A DNA stretch of 64,000 bases from JALYNX01 sp963746905 (GCA_963746905.1 CAVVCY010000002.1:248001-312000); one strand, 5' to 3'; shown: positions 48,854 through 58,262, numbered from the stretch's first letter. The notes: generated by a model from the letters alone, not told the origin. Translations and numbers: made by a program.

Positions 48854-50905
48854 GTGGTACCCGAGAAAGTGCGCAATGTGGCGCTGGTTGGGCATGGGGG
48901 TAGCGGCAAGACAACCCTGGCCGAGACCCTTCTCTTTGTCGCCGGGGCGACCAGCCGCCGCGGATCTGTCGAGCAGGGAACCACGATCCTCGACCACGAG
49001 CCCGAGGAGATCGAGCGAGGGATCTCGCTCGGGCTTTCGGTCGCCAGCCTCGAGTGGCAAGGGCACACGATCAACCTGATCGACACTCCGGGCTCAGGCG
49101 ATTTCTCCGGAGATGCCCGGGCAGCAATCAAGGCGGCTGACCTTGCCTTGTTCGTGGTGTCAGGCGTGGACGGGATCGAGGTCCAGACCGAGCAACTGTG
49201 GAAGGTCGCTGCCGAAGAGGGAATCGCCCGGGCGGTGGTGGTCACCAAACTCGACCGTGACCGCTCGTCGTTCGAGCGAACCCTGGAACAACTCCGCGAG
49301 TCCTTCGGGAAGGCGATTGCTCCGATCCAGGTTCCGATCGGTGCCGAAGACGGTCTCAGCGGCCTGGTTCGGGTCGCCACAGAACGGGCCTACACCTACG
49401 CCAAGGAAGCCAAGAACGGCGACGAGATCCCACTGCCCGCAGAGGTCGAAAGCCTGGTCCATGCAGCGCACACCGCTCTCGTCGAAACGGTTGTCGAGAC
49501 CGACGACGAGATGCTCGAGGCCTACCTCGACGGCACCGAGCCCACACGCGAGAAGATCGTCGAGACCATCCACCACGGAATCCTCGACGGGAGCATCCAC
49601 CCCGTCCTCGTCACGTCTGCCGAGCGGATGATCGGTGTCGACTTCGTTGCAGAATTCATCGTCGACTACGGGCCCCATCCTCTGGAGCGGCCGATCCCAC
49701 GGCTTTCTGCGGGAGACACTTTCGCCCCGTCCACGGACGGCCCGGTCCTGGCCTACGTCTTCAAGACCGTCTCCGACCCCTTCGTCGGACGGATCTCGAT
49801 GTTTCGCATTTTCTCAGGCACCGTCAAGGCAGACCAAGAGTTGGAGCTGGCGCGCGGCGGCAAGATTCGACTCCACAATCTCTTCAAGCTCCAGGGCAAG
49901 GACCACACCGACGTCGCCGACCTGCCCGCCGGCGGAATTGGGGCGGTCGCCAAGCTCGACAACGTGAAGGTCGGGGACACGATTCGCTCCCCAGGGCTGA
50001 ACGCGGTCATCGATCCTGTTGTCTATCCGAGGCCCGTGGCCGAATTCGCAATCACCCCGGTTTCACACCACGACGAGGAAAAGCTCTCCACCGCGCTGCA
50101 TCGCATCGAAGAGGAAGATCCGACGGTTCGGATCGAGCGCAGGCCGGACACCGGTGAGACCATCATCGCCGGTCTCGGTGACAGCCATCTCGACGTCACT
50201 CTGGCCCGGATCCATCGCAAGTTCGGGGTCGAGGTCAAGTCGACGCTCCCCATTATTCCCTACCGCGAAACCATCACCACCTCCGGCCAGGCCGAGGGCA
50301 AGCACAAGAAACAGAGTGGTGGTCGCGGCCAGTTCGGGGTGGCCTTCGTCAAGTTCGCCCCTCTCCCCCGTGGATCCGGGTATCAGTACATCGACTCGAT
50401 CAAAGGCGGGTCGATCCCCCGCCAGTTCATCCCGGCCGTCGACAAGGGGATTCAGGAGTCATTGACCCGAGGCATCCTTGCCGGCTTCCCGGTCACGGAC
50501 ATCTCAGCGGAGGTCTTCGACGGCAAGTTCCACGCGGTTGACTCCGACGAGATGTCGTTTCGGATGGCGGGGATCCAGGCACTCAAAGCGGCAGCCACCA
50601 GCCTCCGCCCGATCCTCCTCGAACCCGTGATGAAGGTCACAATCAGCGTCCCCGAGGACTACCTGGGCGACGTCATGGGAGACATCAACTCCAAGCGGGG
50701 TCGGGTCCTCGGGATGGAAGGAGAGGGAAATCTCCGCTCTGTCGTCGCCCAAGTCCCGATGGCCGAGATCCAGCAATACGCCGCGGAGCTGCGATCATTG
50801 ACCTCAGGACGAGGTAGTTTCGACATGGAATTCGATCACTACGCCGAAGTACCTCATGCCGAGGCACAGACCGTGATCGCGGCGGCCCGGCCCTCTGACG
50901 ACTGA
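48854..50905 (+). CDS. Elongation factor G-like GTPase (EF-G2 family)
   Basis: 683 residues with the full EF-G domain plan: G domain, domain II (ISMFRIFSGTVKADQEL), III (AEFAITPVSHHDEEKL), IV with the GGRGQFGVAF stretch, and V (LEPVMKVTISVPEDYLGDVMGDINSKRG). The G motifs differ from translational EF-G: G1 is GHGGSGKT (13-20), G3 is DTPGSGDF (77-84) where translational factors have DTPGH, and G4 is TKLD (132-135). It belongs to the second EF-G-like family of actinobacteria, whose role is not defined. GTG 48854 has a GAGGAGG site. Divergent from pgsA; citrate synthase follows by 22 bases. Confidence 0.92.
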   Translation: MVPEKVRNVALVGHGGSGKTTLAETLLFVAGATSRRGSVEQGTTILDHEPEEIERGISLGLSVASLEWQGHTINLIDTPGSGDFSGDARAAIKAADLALFVVSGVDGIEVQTEQLWKVAAEEGIARAVVVTKLDRDRSSFERTLEQLRESFGKAIAPIQVPIGAEDGLSGLVRVATERAYTYAKEAKNGDEIPLPAEVESLVHAAHTALVETVVETDDEMLEAYLDGTEPTREKIVETIHHGILDGSIHPVLVTSAERMIGVDFVAEFIVDYGPHPLERPIPRLSAGDTFAPSTDGPVLAYVFKTVSDPFVGRISMFRIFSGTVKADQELELARGGKIRLHNLFKLQGKDHTDVADLPAGGIGAVAKLDNVKVGDTIRSPGLNAVIDPVVYPRPVAEFAITPVSHHDEEKLSTALHRIEEEDPTVRIERRPDTGETIIAGLGDSHLDVTLARIHRKFGVEVKSTLPIIPYRETITTSGQAEGKHKKQSGGRGQFGVAFVKFAPLPRGSGYQYIDSIKGGSIPRQFIPAVDKGIQESLTRGILAGFPVTDISAEVFDGKFHAVDSDEMSFRMAGIQALKAAATSLRPILLEPVMKVTISVPEDYLGDVMGDINSKRGRVLGMEGEGNLRSVVAQVPMAEIQQYAAELRSLTSGRGSFDMEFDHYAEVPHAEAQTVIAAARPSDD

Positions 50906-50927
50906 CCAGCCAGGAAGGACCTTGACA

Positions 50928-52211
50928 ATGGCAGATGCGGTTCTCCGGTACGGAGACAAGGAACTCACCTTCCCCACCGTTACGGGCACGGTGAGCGAAA
51001 CAGGGATGGAGATCTCAGGAATCCGCTCCGGTTTGGGCCTGATCACCATCGACCGCGGGTTCGCCAATACTGCCGAGGGGACCTCAGCTGTTAGCTACGT
51101 GGGTGGCGAGGAAGGGGTTCTCAGCTACCGCGGGTATCCGATCGAGCAGCTCGCGGCCCAGGCATCCTTCATCGAAGTGGTCTATCTCCTCCAATACGGG
51201 GAGCTCCCCACCAAGGACCAACTGGAGGAGTACGAGGAGAGCATCACCCGCCACACCTTGCTGCGTGAGGACGTGAAGTACCTTTTCGAGGCTTTCCCGC
51301 ACTCGGCGCATCCGATGCAGATCCTCGCCTCGGCTACGTCGGCGCTCGCCACCTACTACCCCGACGCCCTCGACCCTCTCGACGAGGAGTCGGTTGACAT
51401 CAGCGCCCGGCGCCTCGTCGCCAAGACACCGACGATGATCGCCTGGTCCTACAAGTATCGGGTCCATCAGCCTTACGTCTATCCGGACAACGAGCTGGAT
51501 TACGCGTCGAACTTCCTCAAGATGATGTTCTCGGTACCGGCCGAGGAATACGAGCCCGATCCGGTCGTGGCCAAGGCGCTCAACTTGCTCCTGATCCTCC
51601 ACGCCGATCACGGTCAGAACTGCTCATCGTCAGCGGTGCGTCTTGTCGGCTCGGGTCAGGCCAACATCTTCAGCTCGGTGTCGGCCGGCATCCATGCCCT
51701 CTCCGGGCCGCTTCACGGTGGTGCCAACGAGGCGGTTCTGGCCATGCTGGAGATGATCGTGGCGGACGGTGGTGATGTGTCGAGGTGGGTCGACCGGGCC
51801 AAGGACAAAGACGACCCCTTCCGACTCATGGGTTTCGGCCATCGGGTCTACAAGAACTTCGACCCTCGGGCCCGGATCATCAAGCAGGCGACCGACGAGG
51901 TCCTCGATGCCTTGGGCGTTGACGATTCCTTGCTCGACGTCGCCATGCAACTCGAGGAAGTCGCCCTCTCCGACGACTATTTCATCAGCCGCAAGCTGTA
52001 TCCGAACGTGGACTTCTATTCGGGCATCCTCTACCGGGCGATGGGCTTTCCGACTGACATGTTCACGGTCCTGTTCGCTCTTGGCCGGTTGCCGGGGTGG
52101 ATCTCGCAGTGGCGCGAACTGATGGCGGACTCGGAGACCAAGATCTTCAGGCCACGCCAGGTGTATGTGGGGCCCGCCCCAAGGGACTTCGTGCCCTTGG
52201 ACGAGCGCTGA
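50928..52211 (+). CDS. gltA: Citrate synthase, type II-like
   Basis: Citrate synthase condenses acetyl-CoA and oxaloacetate to start the TCA cycle. The 427-residue protein has the catalytic histidines in SGPLHGGANEAVL and MGFGHRVYKNFDPRA, and the aspartate in VDFYSGILYRAMGFP. The N-terminal beta domain (TVSETGMEISGIRS, GFANTAEGTSAVSYV) is the long form of type II. ATG 50928 has an AGGAAGGA site. It follows the EF-G-like gene; its stop abuts that of the convergent membrane protein. Confidence 0.96.
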   Translation: MADAVLRYGDKELTFPTVTGTVSETGMEISGIRSGLGLITIDRGFANTAEGTSAVSYVGGEEGVLSYRGYPIEQLAAQASFIEVVYLLQYGELPTKDQLEEYEESITRHTLLREDVKYLFEAFPHSAHPMQILASATSALATYYPDALDPLDEESVDISARRLVAKTPTMIAWSYKYRVHQPYVYPDNELDYASNFLKMMFSVPAEEYEPDPVVAKALNLLLILHADHGQNCSSSAVRLVGSGQANIFSSVSAGIHALSGPLHGGANEAVLAMLEMIVADGGDVSRWVDRAKDKDDPFRLMGFGHRVYKNFDPRARIIKQATDEVLDALGVDDSLLDVAMQLEEVALSDDYFISRKLYPNVDFYSGILYRAMGFPTDMFTVLFALGRLPGWISQWRELMADSETKIFRPRQVYVGPAPRDFVPLDER

Positions 52212-52212
52212 G

Positions 52213-52704
52213 TCACACCTCGGGAACGTCCTCCACGTAGGGCTCCTCGGCAAGCTCCCCGGTCACCGCGTCGACCACGACAAGGGCTCGTTGGTCTGGA
52301 GGCTCGACCGCCGAATAGAGAACCACGCTCCATCTCGGCACCGATCGGAATCCGCGAAAGGTGACCGCAGCGGAGGCGTGACCCACCGGGAAGTCGACGG
52401 CGGCGCCGGCGATCGAAAGGGCCCGATGCTCGTCGATGTTGAGCGGCCAGGACGAGGCGAATTGCCAAAGTGCCAGGGCCACGAACCCGATGGCCGGGAT
52501 CCATCCGTCGTCTAGGAGCACGACTGTGAGCACTGCCCCGACTACGAAGACCCATCCTGCGATCCGGCGACGCATCGGTGAGGGGAACCGATAAGGGCCG
52601 ACCAAGTTGGAATCGAGCTCCTCCTCGATCGAGATGGAGTCGGCCAGATCGCGCTCGATGTGGATCCCCTCCCGATCGACTCGTGGTGACTCTGGTTCGG
52701 TCAC
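52213..52704 (-). CDS. Membrane protein of unknown function
   Basis: 163 residues: a charged N-terminus (IERDLADSISIEEELDSN), two adjacent membrane segments (about residues 46-63 and 66-85, a hairpin pair), then a soluble domain rich in beta strands (AAVTFRGFRSVPRWSVVLYSA). No family is recognised. GTG 52704 overlaps the thrS stop as GTGA, so it is the second gene of the thrS transcript. It is convergent with citrate synthase, one base apart. Function unknown. Confidence 0.65.
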   Translation of the reverse strand: MTEPESPRVDREGIHIERDLADSISIEEELDSNLVGPYRFPSPMRRRIAGWVFVVGAVLTVVLLDDGWIPAIGFVALALWQFASSWPLNIDEHRALSIAGAAVDFPVGHASAAVTFRGFRSVPRWSVVLYSAVEPPDQRALVVVDAVTGELAEEPYVEDVPEV

Positions 52705-54635
52705 GTCACCGGTCTCTTCGCCAGGTCGACGAGGCGATTGGTGGCCTCGATCAAGGGGACGTCTCTGGTGTCCCGATCCTCGCCGTACAGCCGCAGTCCG
52801 ACAGTCGAGTTTTCGACGTCCTGGTCACCCACGACGACGACGGCCGGGTGCTTCTGGCTGAGAGCGCGACGGATCTTCTCCCCCACGGTCTCCTCGCTCC
52901 CGTCCACCTCGACCCGCAAGCCAGGGTCACGCAACTTCGCGGCGACAGAATTGGCGTATTCGTGGTGGCGGTCAGCCACCGGGATCACCGAGACCTGAAC
53001 CGGGGCCAGCCACATCGGGAAGGCGCCTGCGTAGTGCTCCACCAGCACCCCGACGAATCGCTCGATGGAGCCCGCCTTGGCGCAGTGAATCATGTAGGGG
53101 CGTTCCTGAATGTTGCCCGATGCGGTGTATTCGAGCCCAAACCGCTCAGGGAGGGTGAAGTCGAGCTGGATCGTCGAGACCTGCCAGCGCCGCCCGATGG
53201 CGTCCTTGACGTGGACGTCGATCTTCGGGCCATAGAAGGCACCTTCCCCCTCGGCGATCCGGTAGCGGACCCCTTTTTGGTCGAGGGAGTCGGCGAGTGC
53301 CTTCTCACTCACCTCCCAGCGGGACTGCTCACCAACCGATTTCGCCGGCTGGGTGCTCAGATCGGCCTCGAACTCGGTGAATCCGAAGTCGCGCAGCCAG
53401 GTGAGGACGAAATCGAGGTGCAGGTCGAGCTCAGAAGGAAGCTGCTCGGCGGTGCAGAAGGTGTGGGAGTCGTCCTGGGTGAAGCCGCGGGCTCGCAGCA
53501 GGCCGTGGACCACCCCGGACTTCTCGTACCGGTAGACGCCTCCGAGCTCGGAGAGGCGGATCGGCAACTCGCGGTAGGAACGGCCTTTGCTCTTGTAGAT
53601 CAGGACATGGCCCGGGCAGTTCATCGGCTTGACCCGGTATTCCTGGTCGTTGTCCAGCTCCATGCCCGGATACATGTTCTCGTCGTAGTAGTCGAGGTGC
53701 CCGGAGGTCTGCCACAGATCTGCCTTGGCCAGGTGCGGCGTGAACACGAACTCGAACCCGAACCGCTCGTGAAGGGTGCGGCTGTGGTCCTCGATCGTCT
53801 TCCGGAGCATGCCCCCCTTGGGATGCCAAACGCTGAGGCCCGAGCCGAGCTCGGTTGGGAAGCTGAAAAGGTCGAGCTCGGGACCGAGTTTGCGATGGTC
53901 CCGCTTCTCAGCCTCCTCGAGACGGCTCAGGTGCTCTTCGAGCTGAGCGTTTGACGGCCACGAAGTCCCGTAGATTCGCTGCAGCTGCTCTCGGTTCTCG
54001 TCGCCCCGCCAGTACGCACCTGAGCTTCGCAAGAGCTTGATGGCTGGGATCCTGCCGGTCGACGGGAGGTGTGGCCCCCGGCAGAGATCGACGAAATCGA
54101 GGTTTCGGTAGAGGGTCACCTGCTCGGCGGCTGCCCCTTCGCCCGGGTCCACCCCCTCGATGATCTCCTTCTTGAACTGATGTTGGGCGAAGATCTCGAG
54201 CGCCTGATCCCTGGACACTGCTTCGCGGGTGAATGGCTGATCGGCGGCGATGATTTCCCGCATTCGCTGTTCGATCTGCTCCAGATCTTCGGGTGTGAAG
54301 GGCCGATCGACCTTGAAGTCGTAGTAGAACCCGTCTTCGATAGCGGGGCCGATGGCGAAGGTCGATTCGTCGAAAAGCCCGAGCACCGCCTGAGCGAGGA
54401 CATGCGCCGATGAGTGCCGGAGCACGTCGAGGCCCTCAGAAGTGTCGAGCGTTACCACCGCGAAATCACCGCTTTCAAGGATGGGCCGAGAGAGATCGAC
54501 CAGGTCCCCATTGAGCTTCGCGGCGACCGCAGCCTTGGCCAATCTGGGTCCGATCGACTCCGCCACGTCGAGCGCGGTTGACCCCTCGGCGTGTTCGACG
54601 ACCTTTCCATCGGGGTAACGAAGCTCTATTGGCAC
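52701..54635 (-). CDS. thrS: Threonyl-tRNA synthetase
   Basis: ThrRS charges tRNA-Thr. The 644-residue protein has the TGS domain (residues 1-65), the editing domain with RHSSAHVLAQ (H74, H78) and CRGPHLPSTGRI, the zinc-dependent class II core (MNCPGHVLIY, later His in HGLLRARGFTQDD), and a C-terminal anticodon domain (SVIPVADRHHEYA). Start GTG 54635. It is divergent from the phosphotransferase-like gene; the 93-base gap holds a short inverted repeat (CCAGA-GCAG-TCTGG, 54682-54695). Confidence 0.97.
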   Translation of the reverse strand: MPIELRYPDGKVVEHAEGSTALDVAESIGPRLAKAAVAAKLNGDLVDLSRPILESGDFAVVTLDTSEGLDVLRHSSAHVLAQAVLGLFDESTFAIGPAIEDGFYYDFKVDRPFTPEDLEQIEQRMREIIAADQPFTREAVSRDQALEIFAQHQFKKEIIEGVDPGEGAAAEQVTLYRNLDFVDLCRGPHLPSTGRIPAIKLLRSSGAYWRGDENREQLQRIYGTSWPSNAQLEEHLSRLEEAEKRDHRKLGPELDLFSFPTELGSGLSVWHPKGGMLRKTIEDHSRTLHERFGFEFVFTPHLAKADLWQTSGHLDYYDENMYPGMELDNDQEYRVKPMNCPGHVLIYKSKGRSYRELPIRLSELGGVYRYEKSGVVHGLLRARGFTQDDSHTFCTAEQLPSELDLHLDFVLTWLRDFGFTEFEADLSTQPAKSVGEQSRWEVSEKALADSLDQKGVRYRIAEGEGAFYGPKIDVHVKDAIGRRWQVSTIQLDFTLPERFGLEYTASGNIQERPYMIHCAKAGSIERFVGVLVEHYAGAFPMWLAPVQVSVIPVADRHHEYANSVAAKLRDPGLRVEVDGSEETVGEKIRRALSQKHPAVVVVGDQDVENSTVGLRLYGEDRDTRDVPLIEATNRLVDLAKRPVT

Positions 54636-54728
54636 GGGTCACATCTCGCTAGCCTGGGACGCGCCAGAGGCTAACTGCCAGCCAGAGCAGTCTGGCCGGT
54701 GTTGTCCGCAACGAGGGGAAATCAGGGC

Positions 54729-55559
54729 ATGGATGCACGAGAGTTGGCTGTAAGTCTCAACCCGAGTGGGACTGTTCGGGAGCTTTCGTCAGGCGCTAAC
54801 AAGGTTTTCAGGATTCTCGAAGCGGAGAATCAGAGCACCATCGTCAAGGTCTACCCGGTCGCCTCAAGAGAGCGACGGGAGCGCCACGCTCTCGAAGCCC
54901 TGGCCGCGGCCCCATCTGTCCCCCGAGTCATCAACTTCGGCCTCGAAGGCGATATGGCCTGGCTAAAGACGACTGACGGAGGCCACTGGAACCTCGCAAA
55001 CCTCCCCAAGAACCTCGATGCCGTGGAAGCTTCCGGCGCCGCCCTCCGCGGGATCCACACCTCCGGAGCACAGATAACCAATCTCGCCGCCGGCATCGAC
55101 TCGGACTACGTCTTGAGCCACTACCGCTCGACGATCGAGCGCCTCGGCCGTTACCGCAGGCGCTTCGGCATGGAGCAGCTGGTCCTGGACAAGGCTTTGG
55201 AGCTCGAGCCACCGCTGGCAACCGCGCCGGTCCCAGCTCACACCAAGCCCGTGCTCTCCAAGTTCGTGATCGACGAAGAGGGCAACATCACCATCGTCGA
55301 CTGGGAGTGGGCAACGCTGGCTCCGTCCGAATGGGATCTGACCCTGGCGGTGTGGCAACTGGCCCGCAACATCGGCGAGGACGCTGCAGCCTCCTTCCGT
55401 TCGGGCTACGGAGCCGAGCTTCCCGAAAGCCGCTACCGGCCATGGGTCGCCTACCACTCGGCGATGATGATGCTCGAGGCCGCCGAGGTCCGCGATGGCC
55501 GGCTGGGCAGCCTCCAATACCTAGTAGACGATTTGACCGAGGCCGTTCTCGGCACCTAG
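54729..55559 (+). CDS. Aminoglycoside phosphotransferase (APH)-fold protein with degenerate catalytic loop
   Basis: 276 residues with a protein-kinase-like APH pattern: N-lobe lysine in STIVKVYPV, and a C-lobe ending in ITIVDWEWATLAPSEWDLTLAVW, where D191 matches the metal-binding aspartate. The catalytic loop HxDxxxxN instead reads HTKPVLSK (171-178): both the base aspartate and the asparagine are lysine. It may therefore be inactive as a kinase or have a changed mechanism. ATG 54729 has a GAGGGG site. Divergent from thrS. Substrate unknown. Confidence 0.65.
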   Translation: MDARELAVSLNPSGTVRELSSGANKVFRILEAENQSTIVKVYPVASRERRERHALEALAAAPSVPRVINFGLEGDMAWLKTTDGGHWNLANLPKNLDAVEASGAALRGIHTSGAQITNLAAGIDSDYVLSHYRSTIERLGRYRRRFGMEQLVLDKALELEPPLATAPVPAHTKPVLSKFVIDEEGNITIVDWEWATLAPSEWDLTLAVWQLARNIGEDAAASFRSGYGAELPESRYRPWVAYHSAMMMLEAAEVRDGRLGSLQYLVDDLTEAVLGT

Positions 55560-55631
55560 CCCGGTCGAAATCCGCGAAATTCTGCACTGCCCGTCTTAGC
55601 CTCTCCTGGCTGGAGCAAGGAGGACGGACTG

Positions 55632-55841
55632 ATGTTCGAAGCATTAGTTGCAGCGACCGCTACGACAGGTCTGTTCGCTTTGGCTAAGGGGATACGCGGA
55701 AACCATCAGTACAGGATCGAACCTTCACTGGTGGTTACGCCACGGGACGAGCGAGGCGACGATCTGCCATGCCCATGGTGTTATGGGCCTACGAAAGAGG
55801 AGGATGCCCGCTGCCCGGGGTGCGGCAACTCCTTCGGCTGA
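55632..55841 (+). CDS. Small zinc-ribbon protein
   Basis: 69 residues: a hydrophobic N-terminus (residues 3-18) that could be a membrane or signal segment, and a C-terminal zinc ribbon with two CxxC pairs (LPCPWCYG and RCPGCGNS). The ATG at 55632 has a strong AAGGAGG site eight bases ahead, which supports a real gene despite its size. No family recognised. An inverted repeat follows (55853-55883). Confidence 0.6.
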   Translation: MFEALVAATATTGLFALAKGIRGNHQYRIEPSLVVTPRDERGDDLPCPWCYGPTKEEDARCPGCGNSFG

Positions 55842-55852
55842 TTACAAACGGT

Positions 55853-55883
55853 GCATGACGCCGGGTGTCGACCGTCGTCATGC
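55853..55883. repeat. Inverted repeat downstream of the zinc-ribbon gene
   Basis: GCATGACG (55853-55860) is the perfect complement of CGTCATGC (55876-55883), with a 15-base loop. There is no U-tract, so it is a weak terminator candidate; it lies 51 bases before the patatin-like gene and could also be an operator. Confidence 0.4.
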
Positions 55884-55933
55884 CGTTCAAGTAAGGCTAC
55901 TGAAACGGCCGATCACTGTCCTATGGTGACCGA

Positions 55934-56911
55934 GTGAACAGGGTAGGACTGGTTCTCGGAGGGGGAGGGATCACTGGCGCCGCATATGAGATGGCTGCGC
56001 TGATGACGATCCGTCTCGCCACCGGTTGGGAGCCGAATAGCGCTGATGTCGTGGTCGGCACATCGGGCGGCTCCTTCGTCACCGCCCTGCTCCGTAACGA
56101 CGCTCTCGGGCTCGATTCCCTTGTCCTTCCCGATGACGACCGCGATGCGGTTGCGGGACGCATCCGGAGTCACGTCTACAACCGGGACCCCGGGGTTCAG
56201 GTCGGGAAATGGGTTCGTCACGGGATCGTGCCCGGCATCAAGAACCCGGGACTGACCTTCTTCATGGCCTCCCCTGCCGCATATCACGCGGAGGGCATCG
56301 CTCGCTGGGTGGTTAACCACATCGGAGAGAAAAAGGCCGCTGGATGGCCTGACAAGCCAACGGCGATCGTCTCCTACGACGTCAGGAGCCGCACCCGGGT
56401 CGCGTTCGGCACTGCGACGGCACCGGAAGTGGGAATGGCCGACGCCGTGGCCGCCTCCTCCGCGATTCCCGTCTTGTTTCGCCCCTACGAGATCGATGGG
56501 AGGCTGTACGTGGATGGGGGCGTGAGCTCGGGCACCCACGCCGACCTGGTCCTCGGTTCCAAGCGCCCCCTCGACCTGGTTCTCGTGTTGGCCCCTCTCG
56601 TCGCCGACGTCCAGAGGAAGCGGGCTCGATTCCACGAGAAGATGTTCGACCGCGCCGGGCAACGATCACTCGCCGTGGAGACCCGTCTGATCAAGGAAGC
56701 CTGGCCCAACTGCGACGTGGTTGTGCTCAGCCCCGCTCCGTCGGTGCAGAACGCTCTGCGCCCCAACCCGATGGACGCATCCAGGGCAGTGGCTACCTTC
56801 ACCCGCACCCTGATCTCGATGAAACGCACCCTGGCCCAGCCCGAAGTCTGGGAATTGCTCGACCACCATCTCGGGAAGAGGGTGCGCGTGCGAAAGGCCG
56901 TCTCCGTCTAA
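55934..56911 (+). CDS. Patatin-like phospholipase
   Basis: 325 residues with a patatin fold Ser-Asp dyad: oxyanion loop VLGGGGITGAAYEMAAL (from residue 7), nucleophile elbow GTSGGS (Ser44), and the aspartate in YVDGGVSSG (D194). Such enzymes hydrolyse acyl lipids in the cytoplasm or at membranes. No signal peptide is visible. Start GTG 55934 has only a weak ribosome site. It stands alone on the plus strand; the substrate is unknown. Confidence 0.88.
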   Translation: MNRVGLVLGGGGITGAAYEMAALMTIRLATGWEPNSADVVVGTSGGSFVTALLRNDALGLDSLVLPDDDRDAVAGRIRSHVYNRDPGVQVGKWVRHGIVPGIKNPGLTFFMASPAAYHAEGIARWVVNHIGEKKAAGWPDKPTAIVSYDVRSRTRVAFGTATAPEVGMADAVAASSAIPVLFRPYEIDGRLYVDGGVSSGTHADLVLGSKRPLDLVLVLAPLVADVQRKRARFHEKMFDRAGQRSLAVETRLIKEAWPNCDVVVLSPAPSVQNALRPNPMDASRAVATFTRTLISMKRTLAQPEVWELLDHHLGKRVRVRKAVSV

Positions 56912-56972
56912 TCGGTTGCGTTCTCGCTTCTTCGTTCTACGTTCTACGTATTAATCAAGAGGAGAAACACCG

Positions 56973-57332
56973 GTGCCGGTCCGCCCCACACATTTCGAGT
57001 TCTATTCGGCCGATCCCAAGGCCACTGTCGACTTCCTGATCAAGGCTTTCGGGTGGCAGGCCGAGCAATGGGGCGAACAGGAGTATTGGCTGCTCGACAC
57101 CGGAGATGGGCCCGGGATTAACGGCGCGGTGGCCCGAGCCGGCGAGGACGGCCCGAAGACCATGACGACGTGCGACGTCGAGGACCTCGATGCCGCCATT
57201 CAGGCCGTTGAGATAAGCGGCGGGACACTGTTGACCGACATCATCGAGCTTCCCGGAGTCGGCCGCTGGGTCGAAGTGGAGGGCCCGGGTGGAGAGGTCT
57301 TCGGCCTGATGGAGGCCGTCCCCCGCTCCTGA
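56973..57332 (+). CDS. VOC family protein
   Basis: 119 residues with the VOC pattern: THFEFYSADPKATVDFLIKAFGW, VARAGEDGPKTMTTCDVEDLDAAI, and the final PGGEVFGLMEA with a likely metal glutamate. The FEF..D start is like the PhnB-unrelated glyoxalase subgroup. GTG 56973 has an AGAGGAG site. The 60 bases before it contain a tandem TTCTACG (about 56935-56948). Convergent with the dehydratase, with abutting stops. Confidence 0.82.
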   Translation: MPVRPTHFEFYSADPKATVDFLIKAFGWQAEQWGEQEYWLLDTGDGPGINGAVARAGEDGPKTMTTCDVEDLDAAIQAVEISGGTLLTDIIELPGVGRWVEVEGPGGEVFGLMEAVPRS

Positions 57333-58262
57333 TCAACCTACCGCTGCCGGGCTGGTGTTGGCGCCGGAGATGACGGCAACCACGCTCTCACCGTTGCTTG
57401 GGCGGTAGGCACCGGACCTGAGGGCGGCAATCGTGGCCGCGGCGCCAGGCTCGGCCACCATGCGGCAGGTTTCCCAGAGCCATCTCTGCGCATCGACGAT
57501 TTGGGGGTCACTGACCAGGACCGAGTCGTCGATCCACTTGTTGGCTGCCCAACAGTGATCCCCTATCCGGTACGTGCCCAACGAGGACGCCGCTATCCCA
57601 CCGATGCCCACCTCGACGGGCTCGCCGGCGCGGCGTGCTTCGTAGAGGCTGGGGCAGAGCTCTGGCTCCACCGCCACGACCCGGGCGTCCTCCCGGATCC
57701 AGCTCGCAACCCCGGCGATTAGACCACCGCCACCTACGGCCACGATCACGGTGTGGGCATTGGGAAGGTCGTCGAAGACCTCCCGCCCGCAAGTCCCCTG
57801 CCCGGCGACAACCTCCGGCTGGTCATAGGCGTGTGTCTGGAAGGCGCCGGACTTCTCGGCCCAGGCTCTGGCGGCTTGCAGGGCCTCGGGGTAGAAACCC
57901 TCGACGTGACGCACATCGGCCCCGTAGGCCGCGATCCTCCCGATCTTCTCCTGCGGCGAGGTCTCAGGCACGAAGATCGTCGCCGGGCAGCCGAGAGCTC
58001 CTGCGGCACAGGCCACGGCCAGCCCGAAGTTCCCTCCGGAGGCCGCAACCACCCCAGACTCGGGGATCTCGGCGGCGGTCAGGGATGAGAAGGCCCCCCG
58101 TAGCTTGAAGGAGCCCGTGCGTTGCAACGACTCGAGTTTGAGGCTCAGTGTGAAATCGTCGCCGGCTACTCCGCCCAGCTCGATGACAGGCGTCCGCCGA
58201 ACATGACCAGCAATACGCCCGGCAGCCGCGATGATGTCGTCTCGGGTCACTTCGGGCGGCAC
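57333..58262 (-). CDS. Serine/threonine dehydratase-like PLP enzyme
   Basis: 309 residues of the fold-type II PLP family. It has the PLP lysine in SLQRTGSFKLRGA, the substrate loop ASGGNFGLA (SSGNH-like), the glycine-rich phosphate cup VAVGGGGLIAG and the C-terminal VISGAN. No regulatory ACT domain is present, so it is closer to catabolic threonine dehydratases or serine racemase-like enzymes. GTG 58262 is divergent from the kynureninase; the dehydratase and kynureninase together suggest amino acid catabolism. Confidence 0.88.
   Translation of the reverse strand: MPPEVTRDDIIAAAGRIAGHVRRTPVIELGGVAGDDFTLSLKLESLQRTGSFKLRGAFSSLTAAEIPESGVVAASGGNFGLAVACAAGALGCPATIFVPETSPQEKIGRIAAYGADVRHVEGFYPEALQAARAWAEKSGAFQTHAYDQPEVVAGQGTCGREVFDDLPNAHTVIVAVGGGGLIAGVASWIREDARVVAVEPELCPSLYEARRAGEPVEVGIGGIAASSLGTYRIGDHCWAANKWIDDSVLVSDPQIVDAQRWLWETCRMVAEPGAAATIAALRSGAYRPSNGESVVAVISGANTSPAAVG

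Noticed and set aside
54682..54695. Inverted repeat CCAGA-GCAG-TCTGG between thrS and the phosphotransferase-like gene
   Set aside because: Too short and without a T-tract; could be an operator, but no further support, so not listed as a separate feature.
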